Assembly: GCA_014607495.2 (NCBI GenBank)
Contig: CP053163.1
Location: 2,708,716-2,772,715 of the forward strand
DNA: 64,000 nucleotides
Source: Carposina sasakii
Lineage: Eukaryota; Arthropoda; Insecta; Lepidoptera; Carposinidae
Direction of reading: 5' to 3'
The notes below the pieces were generated by a model. It searched no databases, was not told where the DNA came from, and worked only from the letters and a program-made list of their open reading frames with translations. The number at the start of each line of letters is the position of its first letter. Within the stretch, counting starts at the first letter, position 1. Shown one piece after another: positions 10,961 to 21,620 of the stretch. Both the position numbers and the translations under genes were made by a program.

Positions 10961-10965
10961 TATAA

Positions 10966-11247
10966 AATTATTAATAAAGAAATGGAAAAAATTCCTCACC
11001 CGGGTGGGAATCGAACCCACGACCTCTGCATTCCGCGTGCCAGCGCTCTCACCACTGAGCCGCCGGGTCAATTACTCGGATGACGAATTTTACCATCTCT
11101 TTTCTAAATTACATATTGGCAACGTAATTTTTCATCCCGATAGCTATACACTAGCCAAATCTCGGCAAACAAAGCTGAATCCTTCAGCACAATGTTTAAA
11201 GATGAAACGATCAACCATATCCTAACGGATTATATTAATGGAGAAGT
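10966..11247 (-). mobile_element. Retroposon with internal tRNA-like module, copy 1
   Basis: On the minus strand, about 170 bp of non-tRNA sequence (CTTCTCCATTAATATAATCC ... TCATCCGAGTAATT) precede a tRNA-like unit at 11,069-10,996 with A box GGCTCAGTGG, B box GGTTCGATTCC and a 6-bp acceptor stem ACCCGG/CCGGGT. A ~35-bp tail TTTCTTTATTAATAATTTT follows. The anticodon loop lacks T33, so no functional tRNA is predicted. Copies at 37,661 and 49,045 share both the upstream body and the tRNA-like unit. Confidence 0.75.
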
Positions 11248-11776
11248 ACTTATGCTTATATCAACATTTCAAAGGGAAGTAAAAATTAAATGTGTTAATG
11301 TAAAACCTTAGCCTACCATGTTACAATGCCCTTTTAAATCTAGAATAGTTATCTGTACTGCCCATCTTTATCTCACTCCGTCGAAAAGCAAACATTTGAA
11401 CACGGTGGTCTACCGGCGACCGTGCGGCGACCAAACATTATTACATTAGCCTCATGCAAAATTTAAAAAGGTAAAACGTCATATGTCATCGCATGCACTG
11501 GCCACATATAACGTTCTGTATTTGAACGCTTAAAAAGTTTTAAAGGAGTGCACACACTGGCCGGCGCGGCAAAGGTAGAGTGTGTATAAAAATGATTAGT
11601 AGTTGGCAGGGACCTCCGGTGCGTGGCGCTTCGAGGTTTCCAGTAGTGAGGAGCTTTTAATTTTACCAGTATACGCGGTAAACACACGTAGACTGCTAAA
11701 TCATTATCCATTCTTATGGCTTTCGAATAGTTGGATGAAAATTACGCGCAGTTGGCAAATCTAGGTTTATGATTTA
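11248..11776. other. Intergenic sequence
   Basis: No gene or recognised repeat. A CpG-bearing patch at 11,400-11,440 (CTACCGGCGACCGTGCGGCG) stands out slightly. Confidence 0.35.
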
Positions 11777-12653
11777 CTAGTGGCCCGCCCTCGCTTCGCT
11801 TCGGTACATATCAGTACATTAGCTACAACTTCATATGTAGGTACAGCGGTTTTCGTAAAAATTTGGAACGCCCGTTGGTTTCCTTCCCGTGGGAATTTCC
11901 TCGGGGTCCCAAATAAATATATATGCCCAACTTCAGATTCATATGTGTAACCGTTTTCGTAAAAAATAATTAATTCCCGTTGGTCCCCTTCCCGTGGGAA
12001 TTTCTGGAAATCCGTTCTTAGTGCTTCCTCGCAGTCCCTAATGAACTTATATGCCCAATTTCAGCTTCATATGTATAGCGGTTTTCGTAAAAATTATGAA
12101 TTCCCGTTTGTCCCCTTCCCGTGGGAATTTCGGGAAATCCGTTCTCAGTGCTTCCTCGGGGTCCCAAATAAATATATATGCCCAACTTCAGATTCATATG
12201 TATAACCGTTTTCGTAAAAAATAATTAATTCCCGTTGGTCCCCTTCCCGTGGGAATTTCTGGAAATCCGTTCTTAGTGCTTCCTCGCAGTCCCTAATTAA
12301 CTTATATGCCCAATTTCAGCTTCATATGTATAGCGGTTTTCGTAAAAATTATGAATTCCCGTTTGTCCCCTTCCCGTGGGAATTTCGGGAAATCCGTTTT
12401 TAGTCCTCCCTCGCTGTCCCCAATGAACATATATGCCCGATTTCAGCTTCATATGTATAGCGGTTTTCGTAAAAAATATAGAATTCCCGTTGGTCGCCTT
12501 CCCGTGGGAATATCGGGAAATTCTTGTAGCCTATGTTCATCCAGGTCCAATAAGGATTCTAACGGTGAAAGAATTTTTGAAATCGGTCCAGTAGTTTCGG
12601 AGCCTATTCATTACAACCAAACAAAGTTTTCCTCTTTATAATATTAGTATAGA
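11777..12653 (-). mobile_element. Helitron carrying tandem repeats
   Basis: On the minus strand it begins TCTATACTAATATTATAAAG and ends AGGGCGGGCCACTAG, with A before TC and T-ended context near CTAG. A GCTTCGCTTCGG hairpin region sits near the 3' end. The 877-bp length is more than double the simple copies, because its middle (11,830-12,535) is a tandem array. No Rep/helicase sequence is present, so it is non-autonomous. Confidence 0.75.
11830..12535 (+). repeat. ~127-bp tandem array in ~255-bp higher-order units
   Basis: About six copies of a ~124-129-bp unit containing CATATGTATAGCGGTTTTCG and CCCTTCCCGTGGGAATTTC. Alternate units are nearly identical: AAATAAATATATATGCCC recurs at 11,911 and about 12,166. 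So a dimer of two variants was itself duplicated with a ~255-bp period. Confidence 0.85.
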
Positions 12654-14299
12654 TTGAAAAGCTTGGAAATATAAAATAAATAAATAAAATTGTAAGTAAT
12701 TATAATCTTTCATAAAATATAGGTACCTTTTTCTGAAATTTACGGGCTTGCAACGATCTTCCCAATAAATTCTGTGATTACCTATTTGATGTTTTTCTAC
12801 AACAGAAGATTTTACAAAGCCATCAGTATCTGACTCAATGCAAATAAAATGTGGATCAACACTGTAATGTTCCCACTGGGCTCCTCTGTCCATTTTAAAC
12901 ATTATCCTCAAACAAAACCCTCATCTTACAGAAACGTAACGCAGATATGTTCGTTGATCAACCCGTATTATCGAGGCTTAAAGTCTACTTTATTTACTAG
13001 TAACACATGTTTAAGGTTACGTTTTTATGCGGGAAATCTGGAGATTGAAAATAAATATTGACAGAGCGTACTCCGGTAGCTTTTAAACACTTTCGGTAGT
13101 GCTAATAGATGTCCAGTCAGATACCGCGGCGACGGTTTTTTACTTTTCACGTTCGAATGACGAAAAGAGGTTACGTTGTTTTGGTGTTGACTTAATTTTT
13201 TAGGTTGTCGGCGAGTGTGTATGGTGCTTTTGCTTGCATTTAAAAAATATGGAATTCTGTTCGTTGTCATTCAAATTGTACAGATAGGTATATTCCGTGT
13301 AATTACAAAAAAATTTAAACATTGTTGAAGCTAAGCAGTGCTTAGTAAGCATTACCTTAAATTGACAGTTAATCCGTTTTATCAACTAACTCAATTTAAA
13401 TGCATGCATGAAAACGTAGGTATTATTTATTAATTAATTCGATTAGGTAATATTTTTAATTAGTCGAAAATGGCTTAATATCAAAATCGTCCATTTTTCT
13501 ATGTAGGTCAATTGTGTACCTATTTATTTTTAACCACAAGAAACGTAAATGTATGAAAAGTAAACAATGAAATCTAAATGTGAAATCCAAGTAATATCAA
13601 CAATAACCGGTCATTTTGTACAATTTATTGGGCATTCTGAGCTGTTAGCACACAATTATTATATCGCTCTTATCCGTCATTCCCATAACGATGAGCTCAA
13701 TAGATATTCCAAAACAACAATAAAAAAAATCTACTAAAAATAATTTACACTCTGTATTTAAAACTCTACATATCACGATGTGAGTTTTATAAACGCATTA
13801 ATAACTTTGTTTTCTTAAAACATAGCACATTTTGGACACCAAATGAAGATTAAAATTTAATCTTTGTTACATAAACTTAAAGTTTATTTCACATTTAGTA
13901 AAGAGATTTACATTACCGGAAGCTTAGAGTTTGTCCTATTATTTTGATGAAGATGTTTATTTTAATTGGTTTTCTCATGTTGGTAACGGAAGTGCCTTGT
14001 TTTGTTGTGATTTAATGTTTTTAATCATATGTGAAGTAGTCCTAACTCTAGTAAAAAGTAATCACATTAATTTTAAATTAAAAGTTGTTTTATAAACATT
14101 ATAGTCAAATTAACAATCTTGATCATCTAGTTTTCGCGTGAAGGAAAGTTAACCTAGGTAGGTATATAAATATTTTGACCGAAATCTGTCTATACTGTAC
14201 TGTATAAAATAAGCTGTCCTGAATGACTGAAAATCAAAGTAAGTACAGCCTATCTTAGAGACCTGAAACTTTGAGTGTATGTTCAATTAAAATTGAAAC
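12654..14299. other. AT-rich intergenic sequence
   Basis: Nothing recognisable. There are no long frames with family resemblance and no repeat shared with the rest of the window. Confidence 0.35.
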
Positions 14300-14432
14300 G
14301 GATCGATGTTAGCGCACGATATTATCAGAAACGGCTACATTGTGACAGATCCACTTAACATATAGGCTACTTTTTATCCCTAGAAAATGTTTCTCTACAG
14401 TCCACGCGGACGAAGTCGCGGGCGTCCACTAG
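14300..14432 (+). mobile_element. Helitron 3' part
   Basis: Ends CGCGGGCGTCCACTAG, with the GTCC/GGAC hairpin in CAGTCCACGCGGACG and upstream text (TAGGCTACTTTTTATCCC) matching the 3' halves of the copies at 4,678 and 29,137. The 5' end is missing or diverged. Confidence 0.7.
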
Positions 14433-15714
14433 ATGAAATTTATTATAATAAAAAAATATAGGAATATGCATAATAATTAGTTTTGGCTACCCCATTCTTG
14501 GTAGCGCAGCCGTGTATATAGGTACACTCTTATATGTGTGCATAATAATAATAAGGAAGACTTAACTAAAAAATTCGTCATAAAAATTCCGACGCACTGT
14601 CATAAAGTCACTTGTCAAACGTTGGCCATAAAGGTTCACCCGTTTTAGGGCATCCAAGTTTATCAACAGCCAAGGTTGCTAAAGTTAACCTTATTTATGA
14701 CATCTTAAAAGCGATGCTGCATGCATGAGCAGATGAATCACTTGAACGCATAAAAGTTACGAATTAAAAAGATCAACAGCAGACAAAGACGTTTTGCATT
14801 GTGATGTGACAGTCCTCTTTTCGATGCCGCTTCGTAGAGCCAAGAATGTACTAGACAAGTATTTTAAAGGTTGATTAGCTAGCAACTTGTAAATGATCTT
14901 TTTCGTCTGACCGGGCTATACTAAACATGGCTATAAGATTAGTCGCGATACTGCAGTTCTGGGCCACCCTATTTTTGAGCACACAGCTGTGTATTTAAGT
15001 ATATTTTTGAAATTATCAGTTTGCTGTTCAAGCTGAACCTAACATTTTTTAATAGTGACATACATAATGAAACGAATGCTTCTTTTATTTTTCACAATTT
15101 ACCTACTATGATCTAAGCCAAAGGTAGCTTATTCCGTGTTATTATTACGAAAAACAACATCTTCTATATTGTCCTGTCAGCAGGAGTTACATTATTTGCA
15201 ACTTAAATAACCCTTTGCTCTTATTACATATACCTATATTATAACGCTTATTCTGTATCGAAACAACATAGAACAATAAAATTAACAGCGGCACATGAAG
15301 GTATACTTACATCTGTAAATCTATACCTATATCATTTGATTTTCACTTTAAATCTAATTCAAAAACTAAAGTATTCACTATTCGAAACACCAGGATTAAG
15401 CAAAGCCTTTTTCTATCCCTATTATTTTGCTACCTCTAAAACTATATTAGCTCTACCGAACTGCATCAAAAGCGGCTTTATGCGGCGGATTCGGCCTCAG
15501 TGTCGCGTTTTGACACTGCGTCGCTAATTGTGCCCTAAGTAGCACGTAAAGGGTTACACTTCTTATCCGGGCTTAGGGGCCCTCGGCACGGAACGCTTTG
15601 GTTTTTTATGGGAAGATTTCTGGTGAAATTTTCTTTCATACTTACTTACAAAAAATTACTTTGATGAGTTTAAGAAAGCACATACTATGCTTGTGCTATA
15701 TTTCTATTCTTGTG
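14433..15714. other. Intergenic; two copies of a small diverged repeat
   Basis: Segments at 14,475-14,545 and 14,905-15,010 share TTTTGGCTACCC or CTGGGCCACCC followed by a GCAGCCGTGTATAT-like end. Related pieces occur at 39,714-39,800 and 61,010-61,050. No gene is visible. The class of this weak repeat is unknown. Confidence 0.35.
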
Positions 15715-15723
15715 CTATTTATT

Positions 15724-15991
15724 TCTTCTTCTTCTTCTTCAGCCTATTGCAGTCCACTGCTGGACGTAGGCCTCCCCCAGGGCACGCCACAAGGCTACTG
15801 CCACAGGGGGGTTTTGCCCATAGTCACCACGCTGGGCAGGCGGGTTGGTGACCGCAGTGTGATTTTCGGACTACGTTGTCAGCACGGAAGGCGCTGCTGC
15901 CCACCTCCCGGTAACCCTTAATCGCCTCGTACGATACCCACGGGCAGGCAGGGCTGGTACAAAATCTACTCTGCCGGCACCACGTGGCTAC
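15724..15991 (-). mobile_element. Full-length RTE-derived short retroposon
   Basis: On the minus strand it starts GTAGCCACGTGGTGCCGG and passes through CTGCCCGTGGGTATCGTACG. It ends in the RTE C-terminal peptide ...EAYVQQWTAIG-stop and a (GAA)n tail. It is flanked by a 9-bp duplication CTATTTATT (15,715-15,723; 15,992-16,000), so the ~268-bp unit is probably complete. The head is not tRNA-like. It has the look of a non-autonomous element using an RTE 3' end. Confidence 0.82.
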
Positions 15992-16000
15992 CTATTTATT

Positions 16001-18699
16001 TAGATATCTAAAAATAAAAACTTTATGTGTGTAATCTAATAAAAAAATATATTTAGAAATGTTGCCTACATTTATACCTATTAAGGCACTTTGAATTTAA
16101 TGAGAGAATAATTATTTTCTTCTAGATAATTTTCGTTTAAAGTCCAGATCGTGTATAGTTCACTACAATCACAGAGATACACCATCACCTTGAAATGAAC
16201 ACTCTGAGGGAGGAAATTCTAAGGTCAACAGAGACATATCAGGGGAGGCTGGATTAACATCCCAATGCATTGGCTGCTAAGCTGACAACTCGAAGCTACA
16301 AGAAAATGCTGAAGCGAAAGGACATATTGGCAATATAGGCTACACTTGTGTACGAAGACTTTCCTCAACAAACATGCTTATAGCTAGAGCTGATTGCAGA
16401 TTAAATTAGAGAAAAAAAAAGAGTCCAGATCTAGCCAGATCCCAAATTATGTCCTAGAAAAAGCCATACTACCTACTCAAAATTACCTAGCTCTTTTATA
16501 GTACAGCAGATGTAACCTCTATTCAATACACATAAAATTTACTATACCCACTACACACAAGTCTAGTCTATATACAGAGCTATTGTAACTTTTATATTTT
16601 CAATAGCCAGTCTTAACAATGTCATGCTAATATGTCCATCACAGTCATAATCTGAATTCAAATTCGACAATATTTTGACAAGCATTTAGCATTCGATAAT
16701 AGAGACATCACATTCTTCGCGACAATTGACGACAATAGCACAATTGTACAAAAGCCTTTATGTTATTTTGCTGAAATAATATACACTTTATTCAGTTAGA
16801 TTACAGTAGCTTTTAAAATGTCGACCTATAGCCAGTTTTACGCAATCTGAGTGACATAAAAATTAGGGTTTTTTTCTTCGTGTGGCGATAATAGTAAATA
16901 CTTACAGGTGAACTAAATTGTATGAGCCTATAGTGATGTCGCCACTGTAGCATTGTTACAGATTTTTTTCAGTACATTAATAGTAGTTTCACGCATTTAG
17001 ACACATGTAATTGTAGGTTTGTTACAGTACAAAGTACTTAGAGTGTTTGGCAATGTCGTATGTCGTTTGTTTTGTTTGTATGTCACTTATTATTATAGAG
17101 TCATTGTGCGGTCACGATTGTGATTATTTCAATATTTACTCGGCTTCTGTATTTTTTTTATTGCGCAATATTAACACATTTATGAGGCTAGAAGAATGAA
17201 AGTTGCATCAAAATAAACTTGTCATATTCATATACTACGTAAATTAGGAAAAGTGACAGTTAAATTACTCTAATATAACCTTTGTAAATCCCATTTATAT
17301 TGCATAGTTAGGTATCATAGAAAGATCCGTGGCTTAAAAATCTTATAAAAAGTATTATGAACCCACAAAAACGACACATAATGAAACCTATAAAAAGACG
17401 TCGTCTTTACAACTCAAAAGTTTTCGAAAACAATGCTTCTAGGGACTCGAGAAAATCTATGGGTTCTTTAGAAATGACATTTTCCTCGAATTTGGGGAGT
17501 TTTATGTGGAGTTGACATGCGATACCTGAATTATGATGGTGTGTTTGTGAAGATAGGGCGTATCTGATACCTTTGAACTGTTATTATGTTTGGCCCTTTA
17601 TAGAATTGTAGAGGCTCTCCATACTTACATGTAGGTATATTACGTAAGGTCGCTCTTCAAACAACGAACCTGGGAGCTATGTTAACAATTTCACGAGAGA
17701 TAGCGAAGTTCGCAAAGTTATCGAAACATTTCCTCCAATAGGAAGCCTCCATTTAGCACGTTCGTAAAATGACATACGTGCCAAAAAAGCGAAAGAAAAA
17801 GCATTAGATATATTTAAATCTTCACATTACCTACAATATGACGTCATTAAATATACGTCTAGCTAAAAATTATATGAATTTCATAATTTCTGATTAGACA
17901 ATCTTATATCAAGAGGGTTACTGGATGCTTGATAAATAATATTAGGTACAGGGTTGGTTGCTAAGGAGTCTAATTTGGGTTGCAAATTAAGGGTGACGCC
18001 AAAGGGTTGCCTAAAATTATATTCATACTTTAGTTTTGTTTTATGGGCTTATGATTACTAAGATGGGGGATGATTATTAGATATACTTAGAATATAAGAT
18101 CAGGCACGGCTAAGATTTGATAAGAATACGAAGGATACTGAAAATAACTTTTTTTTAAAATTCTACAATGTCGTGTCGCGCGTTCTTACATTGCTAGTCG
18201 TGGTATATTTTAGCGTGACTACTGCCAATTCATAGTAACTTTAAATTTATTGTGAACAAATAACAACACAGTCTAGTATAGTGCTAGTTCCACCGGATTC
18301 TGGCTTTCCAGCTCACAAAGCTGTAATAATCGCTAACGAGTTCATTATACAGCGTGTTCTCGAATTACTAGTTAGATCAGAGCAGACCTTGTTAGCGCAT
18401 CCTGTATTCTAGCTATATATAGGTAAGGTCATGAAGGAAGTGTAAAAGGCAATGCGATAATTGACATGTACCTATAACCGCCAATAGAAATTAATTATCT
18501 ACCACATGACATTGACTACGTGTCTGTGAGATCACTGTCTAAGATTTGGTTATCACTACATCTACGTGTCAGGCCATAGGGTCCGAAGATTCGCCACCAC
18601 TTACCGAGGTAAGTGGAAGACTTCCTAGACTAGAATCCCCAAAAAAAGTGTAAGCAGACCTGGCAGCGGACGATCATCTCAGAGGCGAAGAAAGTATAA
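16001..18699. other. Long unannotated AT-rich stretch
   Basis: No gene, RNA or clear TE. At 17,930-18,010 there is a cluster of GGGTT words (GAGGGTTAC, CAGGGTTGG, TTGGGTTGC, AAGGGTGAC, AAGGGTTGCC) like those at 10,640-10,700 and 23,350-23,410. Confidence 0.35.
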
Positions 18700-19235
18700 G
18701 GGGACGGCCACACAGAACAGACGCATGACTCGGACCCGTCGCAGACAGACGCAAGACACGGACCCGTCGCAGACAGACGCAAGACACGGACCCGTCGCAG
18801 GGACGTCCGTCTTTTCTGTATGTTTTACGTCGCGACCGCTGTATATGTCGCAGGCAATTTGTATGATTCGTCTTTATACAAACGGCGTCGTCCGTTTATA
18901 AACGCTCGCCAGGCATTTTGAATAGTATGAGAGAAAAAATTCCTTTTAGCACTTCGCCGGTCGCTGCAGGGACATGCTCGCTACGCTCACTCGACTCGTG
19001 CGTTGTTATTTTAACAGGTCTAATATAACCTAACCTAATTAATTAAGCAGACCAATTGCTAGAAGCCAAATTGTCTCGCTCCAAAACCCATACTATTCAA
19101 AATGCCTAGTCGTTTTGTAATAGGGCGTGTTTTACAATATGCCTTCGACATATACATTTTGTATGAAAATAGATTAAACGGGCGCCACGCCTGCGACGGG
19201 TCCGTGTTTTACGTCTGTTCTGTGTGCTCGTCTCC
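18700..19235. mobile_element. PIF/Harbinger-like foldback MITE
   Basis: Terminal inverted repeats GGGGACGGCCACACAGAACA and, at the right, the inverse of GGAGACGAGCACACAGAACA. The inverted match extends through GACCCGTCGCAG. Further inverted pairs lie inside (GCATTTTGAATAGTATGAG versus CATACTATTCAAAATGCC). Flanking TAA on both sides would be a 3-bp TWA-type duplication, as for PIF/Harbinger. It is 536 bp and non-coding. The superfamily is inferred from TSD length and end sequence. Confidence 0.7.
18717..18800 (+). repeat. 28-bp tandem repeat in MITE arm
   Basis: GACCCGTCGCAG recurs at 18,733, 18,761 and 18,789, joined by ACAGACGCAAGACACG. This is three units of exactly 28 bp on the left arm only. 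The right arm has a single unit, so the array expanded after the element formed. Confidence 0.85.
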
Positions 19236-21319
19236 TAAGGGGCATGAAGTGCATGCTTGCTGTGAATGCTAAGCTCAAGACCGAGCATGATATGGGCAAA
19301 CTGTGAAGGCCCTCTACCATATATGTAGAAGGGACATAGAAACTTAAATCAGAGAAGACGACCACTAATGTATATTTATGCAGCGTAAAATGAAATTACT
19401 GTGTAACATGTTGCTTACATCCTACTTTTTGACTTGACACCAGCGCAACGGCGAGAATTCACAATTTTAAAGTGTATTGTATAACCCAACATTATTCACC
19501 ACCTCTACTTTGCCCTACCTTTGTGGGCAGGATAGCTATATTATCAATATACCAACTAATGTTTGGCGCATAAATGGAATTTCATTAATCGACGTATCTG
19601 TTTAACCAAACTATAATATTAAATCACGGCCACAACTTTGTCCGTGTCAACTTTAGGATTTCGGTTTTCCCGTTTACGTGAAAATTTCGAGAAATCCTTT
19701 CTTATCGTACGACCACGTCATACAAACCTACATTCTTAAATTTTCACGCCTCTAAGATCAGCGGTTTAGGCTGTGCGTTGATCCGTATGTCAGTCATTGA
19801 GGATAAAAAATTTATATGTACCCATATATTTAACTTTACTAAGACTAGGTAAGTAGGTACACTTATACAAAATATAATTATCCTCTTCTAATACCACGAT
19901 AAACCGTAATTAGGCATACCAATTAGGGGTTTTCAGTCTATAATTATGACAAAAGTCAGTTATCTGCTATCCCAGGTGTTGATTCCCATAGGCAGGTCTT
20001 ACCTCCGCCATGCGCCATTTTCGTAAGGTACCACTGTTATCTGTTGCTTCACACTTCGTGAGTCTCGTGTTGGTAACTGCGAATTTGGAGTCGTTAGGTT
20101 GCCAACTTGGAAGTTATGTTTTCTGCGTTATTGTTTAGTGGGTTTCACGCAGGAATTTGGTATCCTGTTTCACGTTATTTTCTATGTTTAGATTGACGTA
20201 CAAATGGCTTTAAATAGAAAAAATACAGTGTGTGAGAATGTGAAGGAACGTGTTGGCTACTTTTTTACGACTAGCTTAAACTATATCGGTGTTATTACAA
20301 AAGAGCACCTAAAGTTAGACTCGATTTAAATATGACATTTGACAAGAATATGTATATGGCATATCTGCCAAATTTATGGCATGTTTAGCTTAAAAAATGT
20401 TTAAATTCTTTTGTAATAAATAACACGGTTTATATTTATTTATATAATTATTATTATTAGGTTATATAGCTTATCCGTCAGAATAACACCAGCCAAGTTC
20501 AGTCACCAGGTCCCTGACCCCTTTGCACAGTTTTTCGAAATCTATATACCTCAGCGGTGTTTCAGAAATATACTAAAACTTTTGGTCTTCTTCATCTCTA
20601 AGTACCAATATCATTATATTGTAAACAAAACCGGCAGCCATTTTAAAATCACAAAACAAAATGGCGTCTCTCTTCTCAGCGTTTTCGGGTGACTAAATAT
20701 GAATCCTTGCTTAAATAAGGGAGTCTATTTATAAGGGCTGCGACCCTTTGCAAACATCTCAATTACTGGCTTTATTAATTTAGGGATGATTATTAATCAC
20801 CCCGTTTTGTCTCAGCAAATAATGTATCGTGATCTTTGACAAAATATGCTGAGGGTGGTTTGGGGTTGATTTAATTAACGTAAGGCTTCGTTATGTTTAC
20901 ATTATATAAGTGACGTGGCGTAGCACGAATAAAGCTTCGGCGTCGATAGCGGTGCCGTAATATAGCGGTCGTACGATATGTGACCTGTACAGTCGACACA
21001 GACAGGCAAAAAAGACAAAGCCTTTACGTTTTTACTACCGTGCGGAATTACAGGCACGGAATAATATTAATCTGAGATGTTTAAATGACGTTTTATAGGG
21101 TAAATCTGGATTTATCATTTTTTAGGGCACATTTATTAATTTCCCTTAAAGGTGGTAGCTACATATGTATACTGGACAGACACGGTTGTATTCCGGTCGC
21201 AAGATTTGCAAGATAATAAAGGAGATCGGACTGCTACGTTGAGCACAGCGGTCACAAATGCAAATGATCAGTAACTTACTAGGTTAGAATTCTAACTTTC
21301 TATACTTACCTAGTTATTT
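19236..21319. other. Intergenic sequence
   Basis: No gene recognised. A segment at 19,275-19,345 (GGCCCTCTACCATATATG...) weakly resembles 30,870-30,920 and may be old repeat debris. A mildly GC-rich patch lies at 20,910-21,010. Confidence 0.35.
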
Positions 21320-21620
21320 TCTGAAGCTCCTAATCGACTCCTACGACATGCACGAAGGAGATGCATAGGATGTATTATATTGAAGCCCCGCCCCCTGATT
21401 ACGTAAAAGCAATAGCAAAGCCGAAGCCGCGCGATCGCGATAATTGAGAGTGTGTGTGTGCGCGCAACGAGCGCTCGGCGTCCTCCCGTGCCCCGCACCT
21501 CGCCCCGCGCACACACACACATTCTCAATTATCGCGATCGCGCGGCTTCGGCTTTGCTATTGCTTTAACGTAATCAAGGGGCCGGATAGCACAGACAGCG
21601 AGAGATGAAGAATTCTAAAT
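21320..21620 (+). repeat. Dispersed GTCGACTC-family repeat split by hAT MITE
   Basis: CTCCTAATCGACTCCTACGA, then GAAGGAGATGCATAGGATGT and TTGAAGCCCCG, match the family at 50,935. The remainder (GATAGCACAGACAGC) resumes after the palindromic MITE at 21,391-21,581. Confidence 0.6.
21391..21581. mobile_element. hAT-like foldback MITE with CpG-rich core
   Basis: Arms of ~80 bp: CCCCCTGATTACGTAAAAGC on the left and its near-perfect inverse on the right, through GCAAAGCCGAAGCCGCGCGA and a GT/CA run. The end sequence is shared with 56,259-56,445, where an 8-bp TSD is visible. The centre is unusually CpG-rich (GCGCAACGAGCGCTCGGCG). It is non-coding. Confidence 0.75.

Noticed and set aside
10996..11069. 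Possible functional tRNA gene on the minus strand
   Set aside because: The anticodon loop lacks T33, the stem mispairs, and the unit is repeated inside a retroposon family with shared flanks.
11004..11225. Open frame with MGIEPTTSAFRVPALSPLSRR
   Set aside because: It is the antisense reading of the tRNA-like module (10,996-11,070); this peptide is a common artefact over tRNA sequences.
18700..19235. CRISPR-like or satellite array
   Set aside because: Only three 28-bp direct repeats without spacers, inside a eukaryotic foldback element.
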